In this document: positions 54,925-64,000 of the stretch, one piece after another
Numbering within the stretch: position 1 is the stretch's first letter
Layout: each line of letters begins with the position of its first letter
Notes under the pieces: generated by a model
The model's input: only the letters and a program-made list of their open reading frames with translations
Database searches by the model: none
What the model was told of the DNA's origin: nothing
Source: G963667425 sp963667425 [NCBI: bacterium]
GTDB lineage: Bacteria; UBP6; UBA1177
DNA: 64,000 nucleotides
Direction: 5' to 3'
Assembly (NCBI GenBank): GCA_963667425.1
Contig: OY763407.1
Span: forward strand, 1,550,001 to 1,614,000
Position numbers and translations under genes: made by a program

Positions 54925-57342
54925 TTATACAAATTCTGAAATTTTATGTGTCGTTATCTGTTTTGACTTTGGTTTAGACTCATTTTTTCTTTTCTTGGAT
55001 GATATTTCAAGAGCATTTTTAAGCACCTCGGAAGCATGTCTCACAGAAGTTATTTTAAGTGCATCCTTTATTTCTGAAGGAATCTTTTCAAGATCTCCTA
55101 CATTCTGTTCAGGAATAAAAACCTCTTTTATGCCATTCTTTACAGCAGCCATTAGTTTAGCTTTAAGTCCACCTATTTTAAGAGCTCTTCCAGTTAAGGA
55201 AACTTCACCTGTCATAGCGATATAAGGCTTAACCGGCGTTTCAGAAACCAGAGAAATAACTGCCAGAGAAATTGCAATTCCAGCTGACGGACCATCTTTT
55301 GGAACAGCTCCTTCCGGAAAATGAATATGAATATCGTTATCTTTCCACACATCATTTTTTACATTAGGAAACATATCTGGAAGAAGAGATTTTACAAAAC
55401 TTATAGCTGTTTCTATAGATTCTTTCATAACTTCACCAAGAGAACCTGTAACCTTTACATTACCTGTCCCAGGATATTTTATAGTCTCTATTTTAAGAAG
55501 GACTCCGCCCGATGCAGTCCATGCAAGTCCATTTACGATTCCTACAGTAGCTTCTTTTTCTATATCCTCATCATTTGAATAGACTACAGGTCCAAGCCAG
55601 CTTCCAAGATTTTTCAATGTAATTGTATATGACTTTTTATTTGAATCATTCTTGGCTTTCTCAAAAGCAATTTTTCTGCAAATATCTCCAATTTTTCTTT
55701 CGAGTTCTCTTACTCCTGACTCAGAAGTGTAACTGTCAATTATTTTTAATATTACATCATCACCAATCGAGAGTCTGAGCCCTTTAAGACCATTGTTTTC
55801 AAGTTGTTTTTTTACAAGATATTTTGCCGCTATACTTTTTTTCTCGTGAGAAGTGTAGCCATCGAGCCTTATTATTTCAAGCCTGTCTCTGAGAGCATAT
55901 GGAATTGCTGATTCATCATTTGCTGTTGCAATAAATAAAATATTTGAAAGATCAAATTCGAGATCAAGATAATTATCCATAAAAGTATTATTCTGTTCAG
56001 GATCCAAAACTTCAAGAAGAGCAGATGCCGGATCACCTTTATAATCATTACCAAGTTTATCAATCTCATCAAGAAGAAAAAGAGGATTATTAACCCCGGC
56101 TTTTTTTACTGACTGTATAATCTTACCTGGCATTGCACCTATATATGTCTTTCTATGACCTCTTATCTCTGCTTCATCACGAACGCCGCCAAGAGAATGT
56201 CTAACAAAGACTCTTCCTGTCGCTCTTGCAATAGATGACGCTATTGAAGTTTTTCCAACTCCCGGAGGTCCGACAAGACATATTATCGGAGCTTTAAGAG
56301 AATCAGACAACTTTATTACTGCAAGATATTCCAGAATTCTTTTTTTAACATCTTCAAGACCGTAGTGATCTGCCTCAAGAATCGATTCTGCAACATTAAT
56401 ATCTGTCTCAAGTACTGAACTTTTTTCCCACGGAAGAGAAAGAATTGTATCTATGTAACCTTTGATTACAGCAGATTCACTGCTCATTGGCGGAATCTGT
56501 TCATATCTGTCATACTCTTCCCAGAGTCTCTCTTTTACATAGTCAGGAACCTGTGCAGCCTCTATCTGGGCATCGAGTTCCTTATCTTCGTCATCGTCAT
56601 CTTCAGGATCAACACCTCTAAGTTCATTTTTAAGAGCATTTATCTGCTCCGTTATGTAGTGTTGTTTCTGTCCTGCTTCTATTTTTTTTCTTACAGCAAG
56701 ATCTATTTTGGATTCTATCTTTATAAGTTCCATTTCAATCTTAACATAAGAGAGAAGCATCTGATAACGTTTTTTAAGACTTGCAGTTTCAAGAAGTTTC
56801 TGACTGTCTTCAAGGTCCATTCTGACAAAACCTGAAGAAATAATATCAGCAAAAAGCTCATTGTCTTCTATTGAAAATGTATCTGTAAGAACATCTAAAG
56901 GTAAATTTCTGGTTTCAGAAAGTTCTTTCAGAGCAGTTTCAAGCAAAGCTCTAAGATTGGCAACTGAAGCTACGGAATCTTTAGCTTCAAGAGTGGAAAT
57001 CTTAACATCCATGTTTCCATAAGAATTCCATGAAATATCTTCAATTACAACTCTTGATTCACCTTCAAGAAACACCTGAAAAGTTCCATTAGGATTTTCA
57101 ACAACCTGCACAATAGAACAAAGTGTTCCTACATCATAAATATCATCAGGAACTGGAATTTCAGCACCGAAATCTCTCTGGGCAGCAACAACAAGTCTTT
57201 TATGACCATCAAGCATAGACCTGTTTACTGCTTTTATACTAAAGTCCCTTCCTACTTTAAATGATGCGCTTGCTTTAGGAAAAACTACAGCATCTTTAAG
57301 TGGAAGTAAGGGAATCTTGTCAAAACTATCAATCAAAATCAT
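54925..57342 (-). CDS. lon: ATP-dependent protease Lon
   Basis: An 805-aa canonical Lon: N-terminal substrate-recognition domain (PLLPLKDAVVFPKA), long coiled region, AAA domain with Walker A GPPGVGKTS and LFLLDEIDKLG, and a C-terminal S16 domain with catalytic Ser686 in PKDGPSAG and Lys729 in KAKLMAA. Length is as expected (E. coli 784). The start ATG overlaps the clpX stop (TAATG), with GGAG just upstream, so it is the last gene of tig-clpP-clpX-lon. It degrades damaged and short-lived regulatory proteins in the cytoplasm. A Lys/Arg-rich tail (KKRKNESKPKSKQ) follows the peptidase domain. Confidence 0.96.
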   Translation of the reverse strand: MILIDSFDKIPLLPLKDAVVFPKASASFKVGRDFSIKAVNRSMLDGHKRLVVAAQRDFGAEIPVPDDIYDVGTLCSIVQVVENPNGTFQVFLEGESRVVIEDISWNSYGNMDVKISTLEAKDSVASVANLRALLETALKELSETRNLPLDVLTDTFSIEDNELFADIISSGFVRMDLEDSQKLLETASLKKRYQMLLSYVKIEMELIKIESKIDLAVRKKIEAGQKQHYITEQINALKNELRGVDPEDDDDEDKELDAQIEAAQVPDYVKERLWEEYDRYEQIPPMSSESAVIKGYIDTILSLPWEKSSVLETDINVAESILEADHYGLEDVKKRILEYLAVIKLSDSLKAPIICLVGPPGVGKTSIASSIARATGRVFVRHSLGGVRDEAEIRGHRKTYIGAMPGKIIQSVKKAGVNNPLFLLDEIDKLGNDYKGDPASALLEVLDPEQNNTFMDNYLDLEFDLSNILFIATANDESAIPYALRDRLEIIRLDGYTSHEKKSIAAKYLVKKQLENNGLKGLRLSIGDDVILKIIDSYTSESGVRELERKIGDICRKIAFEKAKNDSNKKSYTITLKNLGSWLGPVVYSNDEDIEKEATVGIVNGLAWTASGGVLLKIETIKYPGTGNVKVTGSLGEVMKESIETAISFVKSLLPDMFPNVKNDVWKDNDIHIHFPEGAVPKDGPSAGIAISLAVISLVSETPVKPYIAMTGEVSLTGRALKIGGLKAKLMAAVKNGIKEVFIPEQNVGDLEKIPSEIKDALKITSVRHASEVLKNALEISSKKRKNESKPKSKQITTHKISEFV

Positions 57343-58625
57343 TAAGCTCCTTCGTCTGAAACGATTTTACTCCCGGAAGATTTTCTCATAACTTTTATAG
57401 GCTGTTCTTTGTTTTCAATTACACCTTTTGTAACGACAACTTCTTTAATTCTATCTTTCTCTTCCGGAACTTCATACATAATATCAAGCATTGATTCCTC
57501 AATAACTCTTCTAAGACCTCTTGCTCCGGTTTTAAGAGCTTTGGCCTTCTGAACTATTGCCTGAAGTGAATCTTCTCTGAAATCAAGTGCTATATCATCA
57601 ATAGCAAAAAGCTGTTTATACTGTTTTACAATGGCATTTTCAGGCTCTGTAAGAATTCTGATAAGGTCTTCTTCATCAAGAGAAGATAGTGGTGCTATAA
57701 CAGGGAATCTTCCTATAAACTCAGGGATAAGACCAAATTTAAGCATATCTTCAGGCTGAATCTGACTCATTATATGTTTATCATCAACAACAAGTTTGGT
57801 ATTAACTTTACCAAATCCGAGTTCTGTTGTTCCGATTCTTCTTTTTATTATTTTATCCATACCTTCAAAAGCACCGCCTGCAATAAAGAGTATGTTTGTG
57901 GTATCAAGTTTTATATATTCCTGATGAGGATGTTTTCTTCCGCCTGTCGGAGGAATATTTGCAACAGTGCCTTCAATAATTTTAAGAAGAGCCTGCTGAA
58001 CACCTTCACCACTGACATCTCTTGTAATTGAGGGGTTTTCACTCTTTCTGGTAATCTTGTCAATTTCATCAATATAGACAATTCCTCTGGAAGCTTTATC
58101 AATATCGTAATTTGCAGCCTGAACAAGATTAAGAAGAATATTTTCAACATCTTCACCAACATATCCCGCTTCTGTCAAAGCTGTAGCATCAGCCATAGCA
58201 AAAGGGACATTGAGAAGTTTTGCCAGAGTTCTTGCAAGGAGCGTTTTTCCGCTTCCTGTAGGTCCCATCAAAATTATGTTGCTTTTCTGAATCTCAACAG
58301 GATCTGAGTGTCTGCCGCCTTTCATCTGAGAAATATCAATTCTTTTATAGTGATTATAAACAGCAACACTTAAAACTTTCTTGGCAAACTCCTGACCAAC
58401 AACATAACGGTCAAGCACATTCTTTATATCTGAAGGAATAGGAATCTTTTTATCATCAGTAACAGTAAACTCTTCATCTTTATCTTTTAAGATTTCCTCG
58501 CACAGAAGTACACATTCATTGCATATATATACACCAGGACCTGCAATAATTTTATCAACTTCCGCCTGAGTTTTACCACAGAAAGAGCATTTTATCTGCT
58601 CTTTTTTTGTAGTTCCCTTAACCAT
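57342..58625 (-). CDS. clpX: ATP-dependent Clp protease ATP-binding subunit ClpX
   Basis: A 427-aa unfoldase. The start [10 protein letters not shown] is preferred (GGAGGG just upstream); a TTG further upstream adds only four residues. The N-terminal zinc-binding domain has CSFCGK...YICNEC, with Cys at the usual spacing. Walker A is GPTGSGKT, Walker B region [11 protein letters not shown], sensor motifs AGGAFEG and GARGLRRV, and pore loop GYVGED. It delivers substrates to ClpP, encoded 17 nt upstream. The order is the classical tig-clpP-clpX-lon. Confidence 0.97.
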   Translation of the reverse strand: MVKGTTKKEQIKCSFCGKTQAEVDKIIAGPGVYICNECVLLCEEILKDKDEEFTVTDDKKIPIPSDIKNVLDRYVVGQEFAKKVLSVAVYNHYKRIDISQMKGGRHSDPVEIQKSNIILMGPTGSGKTLLARTLAKLLNVPFAMADATALTEAGYVGEDVENILLNLVQAANYDIDKASRGIVYIDEIDKITRKSENPSITRDVSGEGVQQALLKIIEGTVANIPPTGGRKHPHQEYIKLDTTNILFIAGGAFEGMDKIIKRRIGTTELGFGKVNTKLVVDDKHIMSQIQPEDMLKFGLIPEFIGRFPVIAPLSSLDEEDLIRILTEPENAIVKQYKQLFAIDDIALDFREDSLQAIVQKAKALKTGARGLRRVIEESMLDIMYEVPEEKDRIKEVVVTKGVIENKEQPIKVMRKSSGSKIVSDEGA

Positions 58626-58641
58626 TCCACCCTCCAAAACG

Positions 58642-59244
58642 TTATTTTTTCTCCACTATCTTATCTATAAGTCCATAAGATGCAGCTTCTGCCGCAGACA
58701 TGAAGAAATCACGTTCCATATCTTTCTTAAGTTTATCTTTTTTTGCACCGGAATGAGAAGACATAATATCAAGAATTCTCTGCTTAAGGAAAAGAACTTC
58801 CTTGGCATGAATCTCAATATCAGTTGCCTGACCTCTGAAACCGCCAATAGGCTGGTGGATCATTATTCTCGAACTTGGCAGAGAAAATCTCTTACCTGCC
58901 GCCCCACTTGCGAGCAGGACAGCTCCCATGCTTGCAGCCTGACCAATACATATAGTCTGAACATCAGGTTTAACGTACTGCATCGTGTCATAAATAGCAA
59001 GACCGGCAGTAACACTACCGCCAGGAGAATTTATATAAAGCTGAATATCTTTTTCAGGATCCTGTGCCTCAAGAAAAAGAAGTTCTGCAACTATGAGATT
59101 TGCTGTATCATCATTAACTTCGCCGCCAAGGAATATAATTCTATCCTTAAGCAGTCTTGAATAGATGTCATAAGCTCTCTCTCCGCCGCCTTCCTTTTCA
59201 ACCACCATCGGGATAAGGCTGTTTTCTAAAAAGGATTTTATCAT
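58642..59244 (-). CDS. clpP: ATP-dependent Clp protease proteolytic subunit ClpP
   Basis: A 200-aa serine peptidase that forms the tetradecameric chamber. The catalytic triad is Ser105 ([11 protein letters not shown]), His130 (IMIHQPIGG) and Asp179 (MERDFFM). [18 protein letters not shown] is also diagnostic. Length and N-terminus are normal ([20 protein letters not shown]). It lies 3 nt after tig and 17 nt before clpX. Confidence 0.97.
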   Translation of the reverse strand: MIKSFLENSLIPMVVEKEGGGERAYDIYSRLLKDRIIFLGGEVNDDTANLIVAELLFLEAQDPEKDIQLYINSPGGSVTAGLAIYDTMQYVKPDVQTICIGQAASMGAVLLASGAAGKRFSLPSSRIMIHQPIGGFRGQATDIEIHAKEVLFLKQRILDIMSSHSGAKKDKLKKDMERDFFMSAAEAASYGLIDKIVEKK

Positions 59245-59247
59245 TTA

Positions 59248-60513
59248 TCAGTCCTCTTTTGAAGATGTAAAAACTGCTGTTTCCAAAAGTTTATTTAATA
59301 CTTTATCTTCCTGTATCATAACTTTCTTTTCTGAAATCATATTTTCATTAAGAATTTTTCTCATATATTCGGCAGGAATTCCATACATCGCAGCTTCTTT
59401 AGCAAGGAGTTCATCAACATCAGTCTCGGAAACTCTTACACCGAAATCCTTTGCAAGCTGGGAAAGAAGAAGAAATCTCTTTGATGTCCATTCAGCACTC
59501 TCTCTTATTTTCTTTTCATCTTCTTCGTTTGTCTCTGTTTTCTTTTCATTTTTCTTATACTGTTCACGAACAGCTTCTATCTGAGCATTTAAGAAAACAG
59601 GTGGAATCTCTATACCGGTATTATTTTCAACGAGCTTCTCAGTAGCAATGTATTTTTTATTATCATTATTGAGATTATCAAGATATTCCTTAATTTTATT
59701 TTCAAGATCTACTCTTAGCTCTTCAACTGTATCAGGAAATTCAGGTTTTGATTTAAGGAAATCATCATTGAGCTCGAAAGGAGCAGGAACTTCAAGTTTG
59801 TTTACAGAAATTGTAAAAGTAACTGTTTTACCCGCGATGTTCTTTCCATGATAAGTTTCAGGGAAATTAACATCAACATCGTATGTATCGCCTTGCTTCT
59901 TACCGTAGAGACTTTTTTCAAAATCTTCAACAAAACGCTTTGAACCAAGAACATAAGGATGATTTTCACCTTTTGTTTCAGGAACTTCCTCACCATCAAC
60001 TTTACCTGCGAAAGTCAGAGTAAGCCTGTCATTATCCTCTGCAGCTTTTTCTCCGTTTTCTGTGTATTCACTATATTTCTGAGCAATAGCTTTAAGCTCT
60101 TCTTCAAGCATTTCATCTTTATACTCTACAGGAACATATTCAGCAGTTACATCTTTATTAACTTTAAGTTCAGGGAAAACCTGTACTTTAAATGTAAAAG
60201 TAAAATCTTTATTCTCTTCAATCGTATCCTTGGTAACTATTTCAGGGTCAGTAATAACATGAAGATTTTCTTTTATTACACTTGTATTGATGCCGGAACC
60301 TAAAAGAAAACTTTCAACATCTTCAGCAACTTTTTTTCCATACATACTCTTAACAACGTTCATAGGAACTTTTCCTTGTCTGAAACCATTAATTTTTGTT
60401 GTAGTTGCTATTTTCTTAAAAGAATCTGTGAAATTCTGGGAAACTTCAGTTCCTGAAAATACTACGCTAAGTTCTTTTTCCACTGTGCTGAGATGATTAA
60501 TCTTGTGTTCCAT
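59248..60513 (-). CDS. tig: Trigger factor
   Basis: A 421-aa ribosome-bound chaperone with peptidyl-prolyl isomerase activity. The ribosome-binding signature GFRQGKVP is present near residue 43. The PPIase-like domain (about 155-245; DNDRLTLTFAGKVDGEEV) precedes the helical C-terminal chaperone domain. AAGAGG lies before the ATG. It is the first protein gene of the tig-clpP-clpX-lon operon and lies just downstream of the tRNA cluster, possibly sharing its transcript. Confidence 0.96.
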   Translation of the reverse strand: MEHKINHLSTVEKELSVVFSGTEVSQNFTDSFKKIATTTKINGFRQGKVPMNVVKSMYGKKVAEDVESFLLGSGINTSVIKENLHVITDPEIVTKDTIEENKDFTFTFKVQVFPELKVNKDVTAEYVPVEYKDEMLEEELKAIAQKYSEYTENGEKAAEDNDRLTLTFAGKVDGEEVPETKGENHPYVLGSKRFVEDFEKSLYGKKQGDTYDVDVNFPETYHGKNIAGKTVTFTISVNKLEVPAPFELNDDFLKSKPEFPDTVEELRVDLENKIKEYLDNLNNDNKKYIATEKLVENNTGIEIPPVFLNAQIEAVREQYKKNEKKTETNEEDEKKIRESAEWTSKRFLLLSQLAKDFGVRVSETDVDELLAKEAAMYGIPAEYMRKILNENMISEKKVMIQEDKVLNKLLETAVFTSSKED

Positions 60514-60560
60514 AACATTCCTCTTATTTATTACAATATTAAAACTTTATAACAAAAAAC

Positions 60561-60643
60561 TGGTGCGAGGGGGGGGACTCGAACCCCCACGGTCGCCCGC
60601 CAGATCCTAAGTCTGGTGCGTCTGCCAATTCCGCCACTCTCGC
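60561..60643 (-). tRNA. tRNA-Leu (anticodon UAG)
   Basis: Read on the minus strand, it opens GCGAGAGTGGCGGAATTGGC with the long variable region of tRNA-Leu, an anticodon loop CTTAGGA (UAG), a TTCGA T-loop, and an encoded 3' ACCA. Acceptor pairing allows one mismatch. It is the last tRNA before tig. Confidence 0.95.
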
Positions 60644-60757
60644 ACGAACAGAAGTTTGTATGCAAAAGCAAAGCCAAAGTAAAGATTTTTTTAAGGTTGG
60701 GTGTAGAAAAAAACTTATGAGTAAATATTAGAATTTGTCTCATATGCTTTGTAAAAA

Positions 60758-60833
60758 TGGTAGGCCCTGAAGGATTCGAACCTTCGACCCACTGATTAAG
60801 AGTCAGTTGCTCTACCAACTGAGCTAAGAGCCC
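60758..60833 (-). tRNA. tRNA-Lys (anticodon CUU)
   Basis: Minus strand: acceptor GGGCTCT, D arm AGCTCAGTTGGTAGAGC, anticodon loop CTCTTAA (CUU), T arm with TTCGAAT, encoded ACCA end. Confidence 0.95.
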
Positions 60834-60848
60834 GCCATAAAAAAAGCA

Positions 60849-60925
60849 TGGGGTGGGTGATGGGGCTCGAACCCACAACAACCGGAACCACAATCCGGTG
60901 CTCTGCCAATTGAACTACACCCACC
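60849..60925 (-). tRNA. tRNA-His (anticodon GUG)
   Basis: Minus strand: extra 5' G before GTGGGTG, anticodon loop TTGTGGT (GUG), TTCGAGC T-loop, and CCCA 3' end. The additional 5' base is a hallmark of tRNA-His. Confidence 0.95.
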
Positions 60926-60949
60926 ACTACTTCAAATATAAAATAACGA

Positions 60950-61026
<77 letters not shown>

Positions 61027-61036
61027 ACTAAAAAAA

Positions 61037-61114
<78 letters not shown>

Positions 61115-61171
61115 AAAACAAAGAGGATATTAAGGATAGTATGACAAAAAGCAAGTATTTTTTTTGTTTTT

Positions 61172-61199
61172 TTTATACATATAAAAAAATCTTAGTCAA
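61172..61199 (-). promoter_or_regulatory. Candidate promoter for the tRNA-tig cluster
   Basis: Minus strand: TTGACT (61194-61199), 16-nt spacer, TATAAA (61172-61177), each one base off consensus, about 58 nt before tRNA-Pro. A second, weaker candidate is TTGCTT (61149-61154) with TAATAT (61127-61132), closer to the tRNA. Confidence 0.45.
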
Positions 61200-61232
61200 T
61201 TCAAAAGTATAGAGATTAAATTTTCTAAAATT

Positions 61233-62876
61233 CTAGTTAAGCTGCGGAATATAGAAATCAAAGTTAACCATACTGCCTTCACTGCTTTTGCGCACAGCAA
61301 GATTTTCATCTGTCTTTATATAGATTTTAAAAATACCATCCTTTTTCTGAGGATAGATATATTTTACAACGCTGTTGAAAGCTCTTGCATCTATTATATA
61401 AAGAAGATGTTTGGGAATTTTTTTCATATTATATATATCAATGACGTACCCGCCATTTATTTCTCTGAATCTGTAATCAACCTCTCCTGTGAGATCAAGC
61501 GTAACTCTTGAGAATTCAGGAAACTTTCTGAAATAAAGATTTTTTAATGTTCCGGAATCTCTCATTTTTACAACAGGAAGGAGCGGCGCATTATCTGAAA
61601 TCTTTCTCTTTACCGGAAGCTCAATGTTTTTACCGTTTTCATTTACAACTGCAACTGATTTCAGAGCATTTTCCGAAGAATTTTTCTGCAAAGCAAGCCT
61701 TTTTTCTTCATCAAGCCTTTTTTCCTCTTCCTCTATCCTTTTTCTCTCCTGCTGGGCTCTTTTTTCTTCTTCCAATCGATTAAGTTCGGCCAGTTTTCGG
61801 GCTTTTTCCTCTTCCTCTACCCTTTTTTTCTCCTGCAAAGCTCTTTTTTCTTCTTCCAATCGATTAAGTTCAGCCAGTTTTCGGGCTTTTTCCTCTTCCT
61901 CTATCCTTTTTTTCTCCTGCAAAACTCTTTTTTCTTCTTCCAATCGATTAAGTTCGGCCAGTTTTCGGGCTTTTTCTTCTTCCTCTACCCTTTTTTTCTC
62001 CTGCTGGGCTCTTTTTTCTTCTTCCAGTCGATTAAGTTCGGCCAGTTTTCGGGCTTTTTCTTCTTCCTCTACCCTTTTTTTCTCCTGCTGGGCTCTTTTT
62101 TCTTCTTCCAATCGATTAAGTTCGGCCAGTTTTCGGGCTTTTTCCTCTTCCTCTATCCTTTTTTTCTCCTGCAAAGCTCTTTTTTCATCTTCCAATCGAT
62201 TAAGTTCAGCCAGTTTTAGCTCTCTTTCTTCTGTTTCAAGCCTTTTTCTCTCAGCTAGAGCTCTTTTTTCATCTTCTTCACGTTTAAGTTCAGCAAGCCT
62301 CGATTCTTCTTTTATTTGAGCAATGCGGCGCAGCTCTTCTTCACGTCTTTTTTCTTCTTCCTGACGCTTCAGCTCGGCATAGCGATTTTCTTCTCTTTCT
62401 CTTTTTATTTTTTCCTCTTTTGCCAGAAGTTCTCCGACAAGAGCCTCTTCACCGCTCTTTTTTTCAGGTTCGGCAGAGACAAGTCTCTCTTTTTGTTCCT
62501 TTTCTATCTGAACTTTTGCGTACACAGACTCAAAATTTGAATTTTCATTAAAGACAGCACCTCCGACACCAAGCAGAAGCATATTGTCTCTATTAAGTAT
62601 CTGATAGAAACTACCTGTTTTTATATCAAAAAGGATTCTTACTTTTCCATTTTTATCACGAATATCAACATTCTGAATAAGAGAACCTTCAGGTATATTT
62701 ATTTTATCCAATGAATCCGTATCCAGTTCAAGCACTATCCTATCCGGATTTTTCAGACGGAAAGAGCTGAAACTGACGGAGTTTTCATCCGATGAAAAAA
62801 GAATATAAGTATCGTTATCTATTGAATAGGTTTCTACATTAAATGAAAGTAAAAGCGAAAGAATAAATAAAAACAT
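61233..62876 (-). CDS. Exported AMIN-domain protein with long coiled-coil tandem repeats
   Basis: A 547-aa protein with a signal (MFLFILSLLLSFNVETYS). AGGA lies 6 nt before the ATG. Residues about 25-105 resemble an AMIN domain (RIVLELDTDSLDKI, VRILFDIKTGS). Residues about 155-395 form an extended Glu/Arg/Lys/Leu coiled-coil built of 28-residue repeats (LNRLEEEKRAQQEKKR). A second AMIN-like domain lies at the C-terminus (FSRVTLDLTGEVDYRF, YVIDIYNMKK). AMIN domains target envelope proteins to peptidoglycan, and such proteins are often in cell-division or secretion complexes. Its 5' end is 14 nt from dnaB, so it may be co-transcribed. The repeats suggest length variation. Confidence 0.68.
   Translation of the reverse strand: MFLFILSLLLSFNVETYSIDNDTYILFSSDENSVSFSSFRLKNPDRIVLELDTDSLDKINIPEGSLIQNVDIRDKNGKVRILFDIKTGSFYQILNRDNMLLLGVGGAVFNENSNFESVYAKVQIEKEQKERLVSAEPEKKSGEEALVGELLAKEEKIKREREENRYAELKRQEEEKRREEELRRIAQIKEESRLAELKREEDEKRALAERKRLETEERELKLAELNRLEDEKRALQEKKRIEEEEKARKLAELNRLEEEKRAQQEKKRVEEEEKARKLAELNRLEEEKRAQQEKKRVEEEEKARKLAELNRLEEEKRVLQEKKRIEEEEKARKLAELNRLEEEKRALQEKKRVEEEEKARKLAELNRLEEEKRAQQERKRIEEEEKRLDEEKRLALQKNSSENALKSVAVVNENGKNIELPVKRKISDNAPLLPVVKMRDSGTLKNLYFRKFPEFSRVTLDLTGEVDYRFREINGGYVIDIYNMKKIPKHLLYIIDARAFNSVVKYIYPQKKDGIFKIYIKTDENLAVRKSSEGSMVNFDFYIPQLN
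61715..62290 (-). repeat. 84-bp tandem repeats encoding the coiled coil
   Basis: The marker ATCGATTAAG (AGTCGATTAAG in one copy) starts at 61774, 61858, 61942, 62026, 62110 and 62194, exactly 84 bp apart, giving six near-identical units of 28 codons. Less regular copies continue upstream on the coding strand. Copies differ at a few bases, such as CTGCTGGGCT versus CTGCAAAGCT. Confidence 0.92.
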
Positions 62877-62890
62877 AAATCATCCTGAAA

Positions 62891-64000
62891 CTAATGAAAT
62901 CCGACTTCCTCTTCCGGCGAAACAGATCTGAATTTTGTAAATTCGGAAATGAACATTAATGGTATAATTCCTGTGGAACCATGTCTGTTCTTTTCAAGGT
63001 AAATTTCAGCTGTTCCCCTTCTCTCCGTGTTTTTGTCATACATCTCTTCTCGATGAACAAACATTACAAGGTCGGCATCCTGTTCTATTGAACCGGAATC
63101 TCTGAGGTCAGAAAGCATCGGAATTTTTTTACCGCTCCTCTCTTCAACTTTTCTGGAAAGCTGTGCAAGAGCAATAATCGGCACATCCATGTCTTTTGCG
63201 AAAAGTTTTATATTTCTTGATATATCCTCAATCTGCCTGACTCTGCTGTCGTCTTTGATAGAACTGTTCATCAGCTGAAGGTAGTCAATAAATAGCGCTT
63301 TTATTTTTACCCCTTTTGAGATAAGTTTTTTTGTTTTGGATCTAAGCGACGGTATCGTAAGAAACGCCGCATCATCTATATAAATGGGAAGTTTATTTAC
63401 TCTGTCTATTTTTTCCCATAATCTTTTAAGTTCAGGTGGCTCCATTCTTCCAGTCATAAGATTCTGTGAATTTACACCACATTCGGAAGCTATAATTCTC
63501 TGTACAAGCTGTTCTTTGGGCATTTCAAGAGAAAAGAAAAGGACGGCATTATCAGTTCTTGCAATATTTGCTGCAAGGTTGAGAGCAAATGATGTTTTAC
63601 CCATACCTGGACGCCCTGCAACAATAACCATTTCACCACCTTTGAGTCCCGATGTGTAATCGTTGAGACGATCGTAACCTGTATCGAGACCTACAAGAAA
63701 AGATTCACTTTTCAATCTGTCTCTTAACGATTTTATTTCACTTTCAACTACATCTCTGACAAGAAAAGTTGTAGCAACATTTTTCTCGTTACTTAAATTA
63801 ACAAGATTTGTTGTTGCTCTGTCGGATATGTTTTCAAAAGTATCTTCCTGAGACATGGAAGAAGAGATGCAGTCTCTGCATATTGTTATCATTTTACGGT
63901 GAAGTGATTTCTCCTTAACTATCTCGGAATAAGCTGTAACACTTTTTTCAGACACAGAAAAAATATCTTCCGTTATCTGCATCAGATATTCTATTCCACC
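62891..64000 (-). CDS. dnaB: Replicative DNA helicase DnaB (5' end beyond the window)
   Basis: The 3' part of dnaB. The visible frame runs to 64000 with no stop, continuing as GGIEYLMQITEDIFSVSEKS, which is the family N-terminal domain. The C-terminal RecA-like domain has Walker A AGRPGMGKTS, Walker B LFIDYLQLM, and NPKEQ-like and LAQLSRKVEER motifs. The ATPase unwinds DNA at the replication fork as a hexamer. The first codons are cut off by the window edge. No intein is seen in the visible part. Confidence 0.95.
   Translation of the reverse strand, partial: GGIEYLMQITEDIFSVSEKSVTAYSEIVKEKSLHRKMITICRDCISSSMSQEDTFENISDRATTNLVNLSNEKNVATTFLVRDVVESEIKSLRDRLKSESFLVGLDTGYDRLNDYTSGLKGGEMVIVAGRPGMGKTSFALNLAANIARTDNAVLFFSLEMPKEQLVQRIIASECGVNSQNLMTGRMEPPELKRLWEKIDRVNKLPIYIDDAAFLTIPSLRSKTKKLISKGVKIKALFIDYLQLMNSSIKDDSRVRQIEDISRNIKLFAKDMDVPIIALAQLSRKVEERSGKKIPMLSDLRDSGSIEQDADLVMFVHREEMYDKNTERRGTAEIYLEKNRHGSTGIIPLMFISEFTKFRSVSPEEEVGFH

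Noticed and set aside
61715-62290. Possible CRISPR array, because of regular repeats
   Set aside because: Units are 84 bp direct coding repeats with no spacers, in frame with the AMIN protein; no cas genes are nearby.
61624-62319. Long open frame on the plus strand rich in Ser/Phe, opposite the coiled-coil gene
   Set aside because: It is the antisense reading of the 84-bp repeats; the repeating sequence keeps the frame open. No signal or homology is seen.

Overview
The window is AT-rich chromosomal DNA from a Gram-negative bacterium. It is densely coded, with short intergenic gaps, many 1-4 nt start/stop overlaps and several convergent gene tails that overlap. The envelope gene set points to a deltaproteobacterial, Myxococcota-like lineage. 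There are many lipoproteins with long Asp/Asn/Thr/Glu-rich linkers after the lipobox, EGF-like Cys-rich tails, and two giant exoproteins ending in a Cys-Ser-Cys motif, a hydrophobic helix and basic residues, which resembles MYXO-CTERM sorting tails. The species cannot be named from the sequence alone.

Layout. 0.1-2.3 kb holds a CsgG/LpoB-like lipoprotein with a striking Cys ladder and an LPP20-type lipoprotein. 2.3-3.8 kb is an M49-like metallopeptidase (minus strand). 4.0-10.9 kb is a PilZ-like gene and two giant paralogous surface proteins, closed by a strong terminator. 10.9-14.3 kb is an Orn/Lys/Arg decarboxylase coupled to an NhaC-type antiporter. 14.6-24.4 kb holds a Cys-rich lipoprotein, gltX, a lipoprotein, an MFS transporter, a D-malate/tartrate dehydrogenase-type enzyme, another lipoprotein and a lipoprotein C25 (gingipain-like) peptidase. 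24.6-29.3 kb is a hybrid histidine kinase and a PlsB-type acyltransferase. 29.5-37.1 kb is a PQQ-propeller lipoprotein, a DUF4143 ATPase preceded by a perfect 43-nt palindrome, a MORN protein and a tricorn-like protease. 37.4-46.0 kb is a giant unknown exoprotein followed by three head-to-tail paralogous lipoproteins. 46.1-47.6 kb is an ISNCY-like insertion sequence. 47.7-54.9 kb is a Lon-like AAA protease operon with a small protein and a YigZ-family protein, a second C25 peptidase and a membrane histidine kinase. 54.9-61.1 kb, on the minus strand, is a tRNA cluster (Pro-Arg-His-Lys-Leu) followed by tig-clpP-clpX-lon. 61.2-64.0 kb is an AMIN/coiled-coil protein with 84-bp tandem repeats and the 3' part of dnaB.

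How it fits together. Cytoplasmic proteostasis (trigger factor, ClpXP, Lon, Lon-like) sits beside many peptidases (two C25, tricorn-like, M49-like) and an amino-acid decarboxylase with a likely partner transporter. This suggests a peptide- and amino-acid-using organism with an elaborate surface. The least explained parts are the lipoprotein array, the giant exoproteins with their C-terminal sorting tails, and the Cys ladder.
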